DNA from: Maea johnstoni
Taxonomy: Eukaryota; Annelida; Polychaeta; Spionida; Magelonidae
Reading direction: 5' to 3'
NCBI GenBank assembly: GCA_963942565.1
Contig: OZ012686.1
Span: 29,485,066-29,549,065, forward strand
DNA length: 64,000 bases
Positions 18,852 to 30,500 of this stretch are shown in pieces. Below the pieces are notes generated by a model, which did no database searches, was not told the DNA's origin, and saw only the letters and a list, made by a program, of their open reading frames with translations. Position 1 is the first letter of the stretch; the number at the start of each line of letters is the position of its first letter. The translations under genes were made by a program, and so were the position numbers.

Positions 18852-19850
18852 AATCCCTCAATTGCGCGTGTGTGTATATGAGTGTATATGACGTCACTAT
18901 CACTACAAGAAATACATACATGGACCGAGAAAGTTGTCACCGTCCCACGTGCGGGACAACAATATCGTCCAACGTGCGGGACAACAATATCACTCAACGT
19001 GCGGACGACTTCCTTTCTGGAGGATTTCTTTAGGCGTTAAGTAACGACCGATTTCATTGGTCGACAATGACGTAATGTGCAGTACAACAATACCAAACAC
19101 TTACATTTCATCCCGTTGGATGAAATGCATGAATGCACGTGCGTGAATGAAAGTGGCCGCTACTACATGTGTATCCACGTTAAAACTTAATTTCTCGCCC
19201 GTCCGTGGCTCAATTCTAATGCAGTTTAGAACCGCCTGAATTCATTCTACTGACCATTGCGGTTTAGATCGACAGAACCGCCAGAATTCATTGTACTGGC
19301 CATTGAATTCTCGTCAAAATCAGTTGCGAAATCATATGAATGCAATTCAATTCTAATGCAGTTCAGAACCGCCTGAATTCATTCTACTAACCATTGCGGT
19401 TTAGATCGATAGAACCGCCAGAATTCATTGTACTGGCCATTGCATTCTCGTCAAAATCAGTTGCGAAATATGAATGAAAGTGGCCGCTACATGTATATCC
19501 ACGTTAAAACTGAATTTCTCGCCCGTCCGTGGCTCAATTCTCGGCTCGCTTCCAGGCCATACCACGCCGTGGCCGCTACTATATCCAAGTTAAAACTGAA
19601 TTTCTCGCCTGTCCGTGGGTCAATTTTAATGCGGTTTAGATCGATAGAACCGCCAGAATTCATTCTACTGGCCATTGCATTCTCGTAAAAATCAGTTGCG
19701 AAATATAAATTTTAAGACAGTTTTAAATCGTAATGTTTTGTATGCCATTAATTTACGGTCAATCAATGCTGTATTTTGGTCAGAAGTAAAAAAAAAATGA
19801 TCATCCAAAGCTTCGCTCGCTTCCTGGCCATGCCAGCGTCATATTAGTAG

Positions 19851-21340
19851 TTCTTTTTAAGTATTCCGCTCCAGTGCAGAGTTCGTGTTTATGTAGATTT
19901 TCGAGAGTTAAGAGTATGTCGCTGAGCGATATTGAAAGTAAACAAAGTGAGCGATAATTGGGAGAGTGGGACCGGAAGTCCCGGACTTGTCCGCTCTCCG
20001 GAACTGTGTACATTAGAAGTTAGTAGAAGGGGAAGAGGGAGAGGATGAGGGATAATCCAGAAGAGAGGGCTCAGGGTGGGGAGTGATACATACACCTTAC
20101 AGGGTGGGGGGTAGGGCTGGGGTTCTCACAGAAAGGAGGGGGAGGGCTCAGAGGTGGGGAGTGCTTTCGCCCAAAAGGCTGCATTCTTCATTTGCAATAT
20201 GCGCTAGGCCCGATTGTCTTGCTGACTCGAAACTGCAATATATGTCTCATGTATCCGCTAGGGGCAGCACTTATCTGTGCGTATTTTTCGCGTCCGGGAT
20301 CATAAACACTATGAATAAGTTTTTGAATTTGTTCATTTATGTTCATCTGCTGTAAATGTTGATTAGGTTTGAAACTATTTTGTGTATGCAAGTGTAGAGT
20401 CAATAAATATTCATTCGTTCATTCTCCATATTTTCCTGGTGCAGGTTCTGAAATCAGCCAAAAGGCGGCAGCACTTGCTAGAAAATCTACGTTCATCTGA
20501 TATCTCCGCCACTTTTCTGTAGATGGCAGCACCTGCTAGACATCTTAGCAAATTGGTACTATTATTGTCCACAGGATGGCAGCACTTTCTAATCTGAACC
20601 TTGGCAACAGAATACTACTGCAGACTTTCAAGGCGCACACACATAATATCATATTATATGTAACTAATCATTTTAGTTTCAAACCGCCTTTTTTTCCTGT
20701 TTCCTCATCCATATAACCTTCTTAGTAACACATTTTTATTACTAATGCCTATTACCTATCATAACACTTATTTTAGTATTCCAAAATTATGCGCTCAAAT
20801 ACTTTTCTGTATTTCTAATGATGGTTAGTCTTATTCTTTTTTATCGAAATTATTATTATAATTATCATCATTACTATCATCATTGTCATTATCACTTATA
20901 TTCATAATCATATTAAATCAACCTCATTATTGTTATCAATATCAAGGTTACCACTTTCATTATCATTATTTTTTTATTTTCATGAATGAAATTTTTCCTG
21001 TCAACACTAGCATTATTCTCATTATAATTTCATGTATCAACATCACTATATGAATCATTATTCATATTATACCCATCTCCATTTAAAATGATCACTATCA
21101 TATCAAGTATTATTATTACTATCATCATTATCATTTTACATAACATAATCATTATCACTCATAATCGGCAGTATGTACTATCATTACTTAATTCATTATT
21201 ATCAAGATTATCTACCAATGACTTTGCGGAAGATTTTTTCACTCAACCAAAATCTAACATAAAGGAAGACACAAGACCCAATGTTTTAATTCATTTGTTT
21301 ATTTACAAAGCCATTTTTATAAATTTCAAGTTCTAAAGCC
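19851..21340. other. no gene; G-rich and ATC-rich tracts
   Basis: Around 20040-20160 there are G-rich repeats of 'ggtggggagtg'. The stretch 20180-20425 ends 'caataaatattcattcg' plus 'ttcattc', like the 3' tail of some LINEs, but too little is present to name one. The word GGCAGCAC recurs between 20467 and 20587. From 20840 to about 21190 the sequence is a degenerate ATT/ATC simple repeat. I see no supported coding region on either strand. Confidence 0.5.
20840..21190. repeat. degenerate (ATC/ATT)n simple repeat
   Basis: Imperfect trinucleotide repeats of ATC, ATT and ATA run through this interval. The 82-codon frame that crosses it consists mostly of Ile, Ser and Thr and is an artefact. Confidence 0.8.
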
Positions 21341-21357
21341 ATCTCACGCCTCCTCTT

Positions 21358-21428
21358 TACGATGGTGCAGGTGCGAACAGCAGGATTTTAAAAAAGTTTA
21401 TTCTGCCAGTCACACCTGCACCATCGTA
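21358..21428 (-). terminator. hairpin enclosing poly(A) signal of methyltransferase gene
   Basis: Sixteen bases at 21358-21373 (TACGATGGTGCAGGTG) are perfectly complementary to 21413-21428. The 39-base loop contains AATAAA on the minus strand (21397-21402), about 50 bases beyond the stop codon of the methyltransferase. A second AATAAA overlaps the stop codon itself (minus strand, 21453-21458). The 3' end would therefore form close to the stop. Confidence 0.7.
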
Positions 21429-21448
21429 CATCTATCTAGACTGTTTGG

Positions 21449-21586
21449 TCATTTTATTCTGTACATATAGATGTCATCAAAGTCTCCTTCCTCATTGTGT
21501 CCGGGCCCGTAGACTTCTTCCGTCGCCTCACGCCGCGCTGAAGACAAGTCCACTGGATCCAACCATGTAGTAACATCTATTGACGT
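21449..21586 (-). CDS. methyltransferase exon 9 (terminal)
   Basis: Acceptor TTTCAG precedes TSIDVTTWLDPVDL; the frame ends DDIYMYRIK then TGA. Phase 0 entry, 46 codons including stop. The acidic stretch NEEGDFDD precedes the tail. Confidence 0.85.
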   Translation of the reverse strand, partial: TSIDVTTWLDPVDLSSARREATEEVYGPGHNEEGDFDDIYMYRIK

Positions 21587-24500
21587 CTGAAATATATATA
21601 GAGAGAATGAGTTTATTCGTGCTTGATCAGGGTCATAGTCACGATTTCAAAAATGTCTGTCCAGAACAGCAATTCCAAAATTTCTGCCCGTCCAGATTTA
21701 GCTACTAATCTACTTCAGATCCTTATACCAACTACATTTAATAGCCTATTGTGTCAAAAAAGGCAATTTACACTTCAGCAATATATTAAAAGGTAGTTTA
21801 ATAAGAAAATATTTGGTTATCATCCCTAAAAAATCAAAATTGAAAATTCTTTACAGATATTTTTGCCTGTCCAAAAAGGAGGTTTCCAGGAAACTACCTG
21901 TCCAAAAGACAGGCAGGACAGGTCCTGGCTAAGTCCCTGTCAGCTTGTTCCACTGTAACTATGTTCACATTAACTTCTACATTTATTCCCTAGCAGGCCT
22001 GTCCATTTTCTTACCATTTAAACACTCGAGGGACCACACAGCCTCAGACGCTATGCTAAATAAACTGTTAGGAGAAAGGTAACTCAGATGTCAGATATCA
22101 GATCTAGCTGGTTTGTTCAATGTGGAATCACAAGATAAATTGTACTGCCGTAAAGCAGATCCAACTTCTTTTGGCTGGGCGAGGACCTACAAAGAGGTGA
22201 TGCCCTCTATTATCTGGTGAGGGACCTACCTGGATGTGCTGCTCTCTATTCGCTGAAAAGGACCTACCTGGAGGTGCTGCCCTCTATTAGCTGAAAAAGG
22301 ACCTACCTGGAGGTGCTGGCCTCTATTAGCTGAAAAGGGACCTACCTGGAGGTGCTGGCCTCTATTAGCTGAAAAGGGACCTACCTGGAGATGCTGCAGA
22401 GAAACTTCTACACTCGGAATTGTGACCAGTAAACTGCCACTCTTCCTCATAGTCTCATATAGGAACATCCAGATTCTAAAAAAATAGAAGTAGAATATCA
22501 GTCCAAATTCTATAACAATGGAAAGAAACAGTAAGAACTCATGCAACGTAGCAGCTATATAGACCTCTTTATCCTAGAACAAATCAAGAGGAGGTAGGAC
22601 TGTATGTTCTGGTTGTTGTAGCACAACCTTCATGTACAATATAAAGGTATTCGGTTTATAATCTTGTATCCACTGAAGTGCTCACACAACCTTGCTCCCC
22701 TAGCAGGCCTGTACACACGGAAACCATTTCAAACCCCCGGGGGATATTTCAGAGCAGCTGGCAGCATATAGCGCACATGCTCTAAGCACTGCCTTATTTA
22801 TGCTAGGTTCCCATTTTGCAGCTGGGTAGATTGAAGCAATATGGAATAAACTGTTTTGCCCAAGGACAGACCAAAGTGCCCCGGCCAGGAATTGATCCAG
22901 CGACCCTCTGATTACTAGTCCGACACCTAACCAACTGAGCTACTTTGTCCCCCCCAAATTAAACCATGGTATCAGTGCCAGGAGTCCTACACAGGCCCTT
23001 AGCCAAAAGCTGTCCAGCTTGTCCAAAAATGATGGATCAAAACAAATCGGTGTTGTATGCAAAGAACCTCTGAGTAATGTATAGGTTTTAAATTCACAAT
23101 TTATGAAAGCTTTTTGGGTGTCCTGATGCGTGTCTTACAATTGTTTGGATGTCCTAATTGTTTCCACACACACTGCAGGCTAGGACCCTGATCCTAATTA
23201 ATCACAGTGAAATCAATACAACCTTTCACTCTGTTTTACTTTAAATCAGTTATATCATAACTTGATGAAGTGATAAAAATTACCTTGCTTGGATATCCAT
23301 AGGTGCAAAAAACTCAAACACATTGTTCATCACAATAACATCAGCTGAAATGAAGAGAAGAGAATTATTACCAGTAACACTAGCAATTGAAGGGTCACTA
23401 TCTAACATGCTTCAGCATTTTATCTAATTTCTGCCATTCTGGTGTACCTTTTAAAATAAAATACTCATATTGGAATTTGGCAAAAGCAAAAGGTCAATCC
23501 GAATACATCTTACTGGTCTTGGCAGGCCAGTGAACATGCAGGGTTTTCTTGACCAGTGATTGACACATCTGTAGCATATAAAACAAAGAATTGTAATGTC
23601 TATGACAACATACTAAAAATGCAATATATGTACATGGAACATTTTACGACTAGAAAAGAAGTGTCAGAGCTAGTAATATTACAAAAATTAGTGCTGCCCT
23701 AGTGAAATGTTTGGGTATTATTGAACCCTGAACATAATATTTTAGGGTAGACATTTAATATCAATTCATTGAGTTTAACATTTCAGAGGGTTTAAGGAGA
23801 ACTTACCTTGTTTTAACAGACTCTCCTGTGTGCAGACATCAGCATGTACTACCTGTTATAACAGACCAAGGAATTAGACAGGGTTTAAAATGTGTGTGAC
23901 CTTGAAAACTTTGAGATACACTACTATTTTGAGATTACCTTCACAATATAACTAAGCAATGTTTCTAATGATACTTCTTGCCTTCTAGTGACCTATTTTG
24001 GTCAAGTTTAGCACTGTCAGGTTCAGAAATTTCGCTATTAAATAGGAAGCTGCCTAAATGTGGAGACATCCAGGTAGGTATTAAGTCAAATTCATATATA
24101 TTTCATATATTTATCAATACAATACAATACTTGTTTTTCACTACAGCACTTTTTTCCATTTGTTATTGGTATTTGGTATCGTAGTATTAGTAATTAACAG
24201 TAGTCAAATCATATAGAAAGAGAATATATAATCTGAGTGACTTTTGCTTAGATCTCCACTGTGGAGAGAGTATGGTGGCATTAGCATGAATGTCGATCAC
24301 TGGATACACAACCGGCAGATCTTGCTCAACAGCCTGGGCATAACTCCCAGCCAAGGTATTGACAAGAACCACTGAAGAGTTGCATTCTGCACATGTGCAT
24401 AAACAATCTCCAGTACAATGTAAACAAATATGAGAATCCTGATAGGTCTTTGTCTCCTAGTGACGTCACACTGAGACTAGATTCAGCAATATTAGGTGTG

Positions 24501-27500
24501 TCCAGGGCTTCATAATGAGACGTCAGTATGTGACCGCTTGCCCTGGCAAGTGAATTTTTGATAAAAAAGAGCTTTCAGGCAAGTACACTTTAGTTTTGAC
24601 TTGCCCGACATTCAAGCAAGCTGATTTTCTGAACACTAAACACTTTTTTTATAGTAAATGGCCCAAATACCCAGAAATATGCAAACAATGCAAGTATGCA
24701 ACAAAGCTGAAATTGGTTTTCAAATCATTAGATCCATGATAAACAATACATTCCTATTTCTTGCATAAGTTAAAACTTATTTCCGGCAAGTTAAAAATTA
24801 TGTCAGGCAAGTAAAAATCATTAACTTTTTGCCCGGCATGGTAAGTAAGTTCTGAAAATTGTGTTGGTGCCTGTGGTAATTGGTCTGTGCGACCAATCCA
24901 TGTTCTGTTCATCTGAGGCATTAGCATGTAACCCACCTGCACTCTGTCCTGTAGTCGATACTTCTCCAGCACCCTCTCCTGTAGCTGGCACAGCTCCCCA
25001 TTCAACTCCACGCCATAGATACGACTAGCATGGCTGTAGTAGTAGGCCTGTAGGACAACAAGAGCTTGTTTGATTGTTATGGCAAGTAGGCTGCATGCAA
25101 GCGGAAATCCAAAATAACTTGCTGAGGTATCAATTTGAAATTTGATTTTTTTCTATGGTAAATTGTTTAAAATGTTAAATAACAAGAGAGACGCTGTCAG
25201 CATCAGCTTGTTGGTTCCAGTGTATGAATAAGTTTGGTCTTTTATCAATATTAAGTATGTGTTATACTGATTATATGTATTGTAGTGTTTTGTTTGTCTT
25301 CTTTTTTATTAGTTGGAGTATCATGTAACGGGACTGGAGCACTGTGGCTTAGGACACCAAGTACCAGAGGATTTATAATTATATATCAGAATTGATAAGG
25401 GCAGTGGATTGGTAACCTGACCACTCATTTAACTTGGGGAATAAAGAACAAGGCAACAAAAATATTTATTATCATCCAATATTAAGAAAGTAATACACCG
25501 TTAGGAATAATATATTTATTAATCGGCACTAAGCATTACATATCTGGGTGGTCGTCTAGACCAAGACCTGACAGGAAAATCTATGGCCCAGAAAAACATC
25601 TATAAGGCTAATGCCAGTCTCAAATTCCTTTACAGAAAGAAAATGTACTTTAATCAGTACTGCAGGAAAACTGTCTGCATGGCAATGATCCAGTGAAATA
25701 ACCCAATGCAAGATGTTGTGAGATAGGTGCTTATATTTCTGTTCAGGAGGGAAATCGCACTGTTTTGCATGGGGCGCCCGCGGTTGCAAAAATAGGGCTT
25801 GTTGTAGTGTGGTTGTGGGGATCCATGCGCCGAAACTGATGGCCAGCGCACGGATCCAAGGCCCAAATACAGGGCATCACTGGTTGCACACTCCATAATT
25901 GTGGAAGTAAACTGTTTGAAATCACTTTGTATGTCTTACATTCTTTTACACCACCCACCCCAGCACTAATTCTAATCATTTACGTGTATAAACTGGTTTA
26001 CTTCCTAAACAATATCTTATATATAAGAATACTAGTCTTTTAACCATTTTAATTTCCATGAAACTCTATAAAGAAAATCCTACTTCATAAATTTCAACCA
26101 TCTGAGATTCAAAAGCTAATAGAGTGACATGTAATTTCCTTGATGTTTCAGCTAAGAGCATTGCGTAGATAGTTTAGACAAATTTTAGAAACATTTTAAA
26201 TGAGCAATTCTGATTTTTTTTCATTAAAGTAGCACATGGTGAATTATCATATTAAGTAAATTACCTTGATTCAGATATTTAAGTAGTTTGATATACTGGC
26301 TAGATATACATTTAATACATCTGACACAACTTAAAAGAGAGCCAAATCTGATTAGATAAATTAGCCATCCACGCCAATAGAATAAATCTTTTCTAAGGAT
26401 AAATTCTGATTTAATACACTACTACAAGTTAATGTTCCTATTCCATACTTAAAAACTCTTATAAATCCGTGAAAGGCAGTCAGTAGCGTGTCATGACTGC
26501 ACGATTCAGGGATAAAGTACATGCAATTACGAGACGAGTGTACAGGCTTGGTACAGTTTTTGAATTTGGCGCCAATACTACACGGTCGATGATGTCACCA
26601 ATCAGGTTAGCGTGAGTTGCCGGCTTCAATAATTGTCGTGGCAATAGACATTCCTATGGGGCACCGGTCAGGTCTAAATGATTAGGTGTGATTCAATAGA
26701 TGCCAATGTTTTACTTTACTCCCCCCACATGTGCTTGAAGGTCGGACATATTTGTGCCAGAGTAAATGAATCCCACCACCATAACACCAGGCACAGTGTT
26801 ACAGCTCTGATTTTACCAAAGGTTGGACCACTATGGAAATGTTTCTAACTTGTAGTGTATATATCCTGTGTCTGGTTAGAATTCTACTGCATAGCATGAG
26901 ATGCAAAGAGATTTCATGTCAGTAATCTCTGAGTCATAAGAAGAAATTCATCAATTCTAGTCCAAATGTTTAAATTATACTATATGATATTATTGTTATG
27001 TCAATCTTGAGCAGTGGAGTTGATGGAGTGGAGTCTGGTTAGAATCCTATTGCATAGCATGAGATGAAAAACTCATTTCATGTCAGTCATCTCTGAGCGA
27101 TAAGAAGAAATTCATATGGACATCGCTGTCCGTTAGGCAGACTGGAACCACTATGGAAATAAGTTTCTAACTTGTAGTGTATATATCCTGTGTCTGGTTA
27201 GAATCCTATTGCATAGCATGAGATGAAAAACTCATTTCATGTCAGTCATCTCTGAGTGATAAGAAGAAATTCATATGGACATCGCTGTCGGTTAGGCAGA
27301 CTGGAACCACTATGGAAATAAGCTTCTAACTTGTAGTGTATATATCCTGTGTCTGGTTAGAATCCTATTGCATAGCATGAGATGAAAAACTCATTTCATG
27401 TCAGTCATCTCTGAGTGATAAGAAGAAATTCATATGGACATCGCTGTCGGTTAGGCAGACTGGAACCACTATGGAAATAAGTTTCTAACTTGTAGTGTAA

Positions 27501-30500
27501 ATATATCCTGTGTCTGGTTAGAATCCTATTGCATAGCATATGAGATGAAAAACTCATTTCATGTCAGTCATCTCTGAGTGATAAGAAGAAATTCATATGG
27601 ACATCGCTGTCGGTTAGGCAGACTGGAATCACTATGGAAATAAGTTTCTAACTTGTAGTGTATATATCCTGTGTCTGGTTAGAATCCTATTGCATAGCAT
27701 GAGATGAAAAACTCATTTCATGTCAGTTATCTCTGAGTGATAAGAAGAAATTCATATGGACATCGCTGTCGGTTAGGCAGACTGGAACCACTATGGAAAT
27801 AAGTTTCTAACTTGTAGTGTATATATCCTCCGAAAATGTTTATTTTATAGATATCCCACTATCAGGATATCTGTTGTCCATGAATGAAGTAGAAATACTT
27901 GGATTCGGCGCGGCGGCTTGGCCGCTTCGCGGCCGCCATTAGAATTTGCGGTAAAAAAATAATTATCGATCATACTCGGCCGCTTCGCGGCCACCAAATT
28001 TTAATTAGCTGTAATGAAGTACTCACCAAGTCAAAGGCTAGGACCCCCGACTCACCGAATTCGCCGTTTAATAGGGACGGAATTCCCTATATGACTGCTG
28101 ACGTCGACCATTCAAAATAGCCTACTATGACCAACATACGTCAGCAGGGGAAATCCCCCCACGTGACAAACTACATTCCTAATTAGAGATCGATTGCAAC
28201 ACGAGAGCTTGCCGCGGTAGATAAAGATCGATTGAGCCGCGAGAATATGCCGCGTTACAGACCGGGCCGTTACAACAAGCCGCGATATTACACCGGCGAT
28301 CAGTGAATCGTACAACCCAAGATGGCGAGCTGCGAAACGAACTCAGTCACGAGGAAGAACAGCGAAATAGAGTCGGTGAAAAACAACGACTATAACACAT
28401 AAAAAAAGAAAAAGATATCGAAATAGGTCCTACAAAGGGTGAGACAGGGAAGGTAAGCCATTTATAATTTAATATTGCACACTGAATAACGCTCTATTTC
28501 CATACGAAGATCACATGAATAACAAAGGATAATGCCACTCCATTTGACGATAATGGACATTAGAGACAGGCCAATTGAATAAGGGATACACTCATGAAAC
28601 AGGGTGAGTGACGACATAGTTGGCTACCCAAGTAATGGGAACCAACAAAATTTAATACAATTGATATCTATTCTTTTAATGTAAGAAATAAAATTATTGG
28701 GAGAAACTAAAACAGAATACATTTATTTTGTTTGAAAATTTTGAATATTCTGCTTCAAATTAGTCAGACATCTTCTATAGAAAGTGCTTTAGGGAATGAG
28801 CTAACTCACGCCATATAGCACTGGTCCGAGTCTAGAGCCAATATCTATTATGGTCTTTCCTGAGAGATCTGGTAGAGCAAACTGGAACAGGTACTTAATC
28901 TCTGCAATGCTGGCCGAGTGACTGATGAAATCTGAAACAGAGAAGACTACTCATCAAAGATCAGACGAGCATTCGGAAATACACAGATCCCAATCAAAAC
29001 ACTGGCACGGATCATGATGTCATAATGTCAGACTACTCTGAACGAAGATATTTCTGATAAAAGCATCATTTGACTTTTGGTATATTTAAGGTATAAAATG
29101 AAAAATAACACTCAATTAAAAATACTTAATTCCTTTTTTTTTTAGTTCATGCTTTATCATCAAATTGATCATTTTACCAACATTACCCAGATTCACTAGT
29201 TAACCCTGAGGCTACTTTCAACCAAAGTATTTAAGGGCACAAAGATTTTTGAAAACCATCTAAACCCTGTCATGTGTTGGTATTCATTGGATAGCTCTCA
29301 GATGAGTACCCATATGCCAGGGTTTTTCTGTCACTTATGAGTTTTTTTAATCATTTTGTATCGGCCAAATTAGCCACCCGCAGCAAAAGGCCTAAATAAT
29401 ATATTGTTTGTTTCCTGTTACACCCCAAGAGGAATTAGGGTAGTTAGGTATGAAAATATTTTCATTTTAAGAAATATTTTTAGTGATAAATGGTAGGCTC
29501 ATAGTTGAGTTGTTCATGTGTTTCATTAGGAATACCATGTTTTTGATTCAAATTGTGATAAAAGGATTTAGGGTAGGGCCAAAAAATAAGGTAGGTAGGG
29601 TTACATGAAACAAATAAATTATCTTTTTTAGGCATAAGGGTCAAAGGGCGCTGTGTTGATAGACTCTCTTTCATTGTCTTACTGAGGGGTGCTGTTTGGT
29701 GGGCGCCGCAGCGTTTACAATAGACACGACTCATCTTTCCCTCGTCACACAGGCGATCCACCGTATCGTCATCATACAGAAACGCATCCACGTGCACTGT
29801 GGTGGCCGGGTCGCAATCAGCATTCTGAAAAATCAATTCAGAGAAGGGTGAAGGTACCGTATACAGCTTTAATTTGGAGTGCTATAAATATGCTTTACAG
29901 CCCTGCTGAAGGGTATTTGTGTTACTTTAAATTTGCGCATTCAAGCACTCAAATGAAGCAGGTACAAAGCAGAATATTTATTTGAAGGATGTTATTTTGG
30001 TGCTATCATAGGGAACGCAAAAATTAAATGCCTGTATACAGTATTATACAGTATCGGGTTAAAAATGAGAAATGGAAACATATTTCAGGTAGAAAATACA
30101 CAGGACATTCTAATAGTGCTGGCAATCATTCAATATCATCAATTGGCCACATTTCCGACTGATCAATAAGCTATTTCTTCTACATAGAAAATCACATTTT
30201 TGACCATGTGTTGTAACAAAATTCACTTAGAATAAAAATTTGCAAGAATATAGAGTATCATTACCTAAAACACAGCATCAAGTGCATTTATTGGTACTTG
30301 GAACCTTAGATAAATAAAAGAGTGGATATGTAGCGAGAGACTAAATTTTACTATATGCGCTATAGTGAAGGCCTGGCTATGTCAGGGGCCTTGAATCTGG
30401 CCACATTGTGACGTCATTAGGAGATGAAGACCAATGAAGGCTCTCGTATCGTTTACATTACAGAGAGACTTGCGCGCCAATTAGGGCTGTCATTGACATC

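Larger units (their letters stand above)
17883..19850. repeat. complex ~885-bp duplication with ~190-bp subrepeats
   Basis: The block 'ggccatgccagcgtcatat' occurs at the start of each section, near 17901, 18757 and 19825. Between them, two long units share 'atgacgtcactatcacta' (18003 and 18888, offset 885), 'cgtcccacgtgcgggacaac' and 'ttcattggtcgacaat'. Each then contains several copies of a ~190-bp subrepeat with 'gaatgaaagtggccgct', 'ccacgttaaaac' and 'gatagaaccgccagaattc'. The second unit has extra subrepeats. There is no protein motif. Two of the three GC-rich hairpins lie inside. Confidence 0.85.

Noticed and set aside
22226-22546. 106-codon minus-strand gene with tandem peptide repeat
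   Set aside because: It is exon 8 of the methyltransferase read into the intron through the donor-copying minisatellite. It is kept only as a possible alternative isoform.
25556-25979. Minus-strand frames of about 80 codons overlapping the LINE fragment
   Set aside because: They are shadows of the plus-strand reverse-transcriptase segment and of low-information intron sequence.
26820-27830. CRISPR array
   Set aside because: Units are 159 bp and repeated throughout, with no short repeat and unique-spacer pattern; the setting is a eukaryotic intron.
29689-29985. 98-codon plus-strand gene
   Set aside because: It is the antisense of methyltransferase exon 3, whose frame is supported by splice sites and phase.
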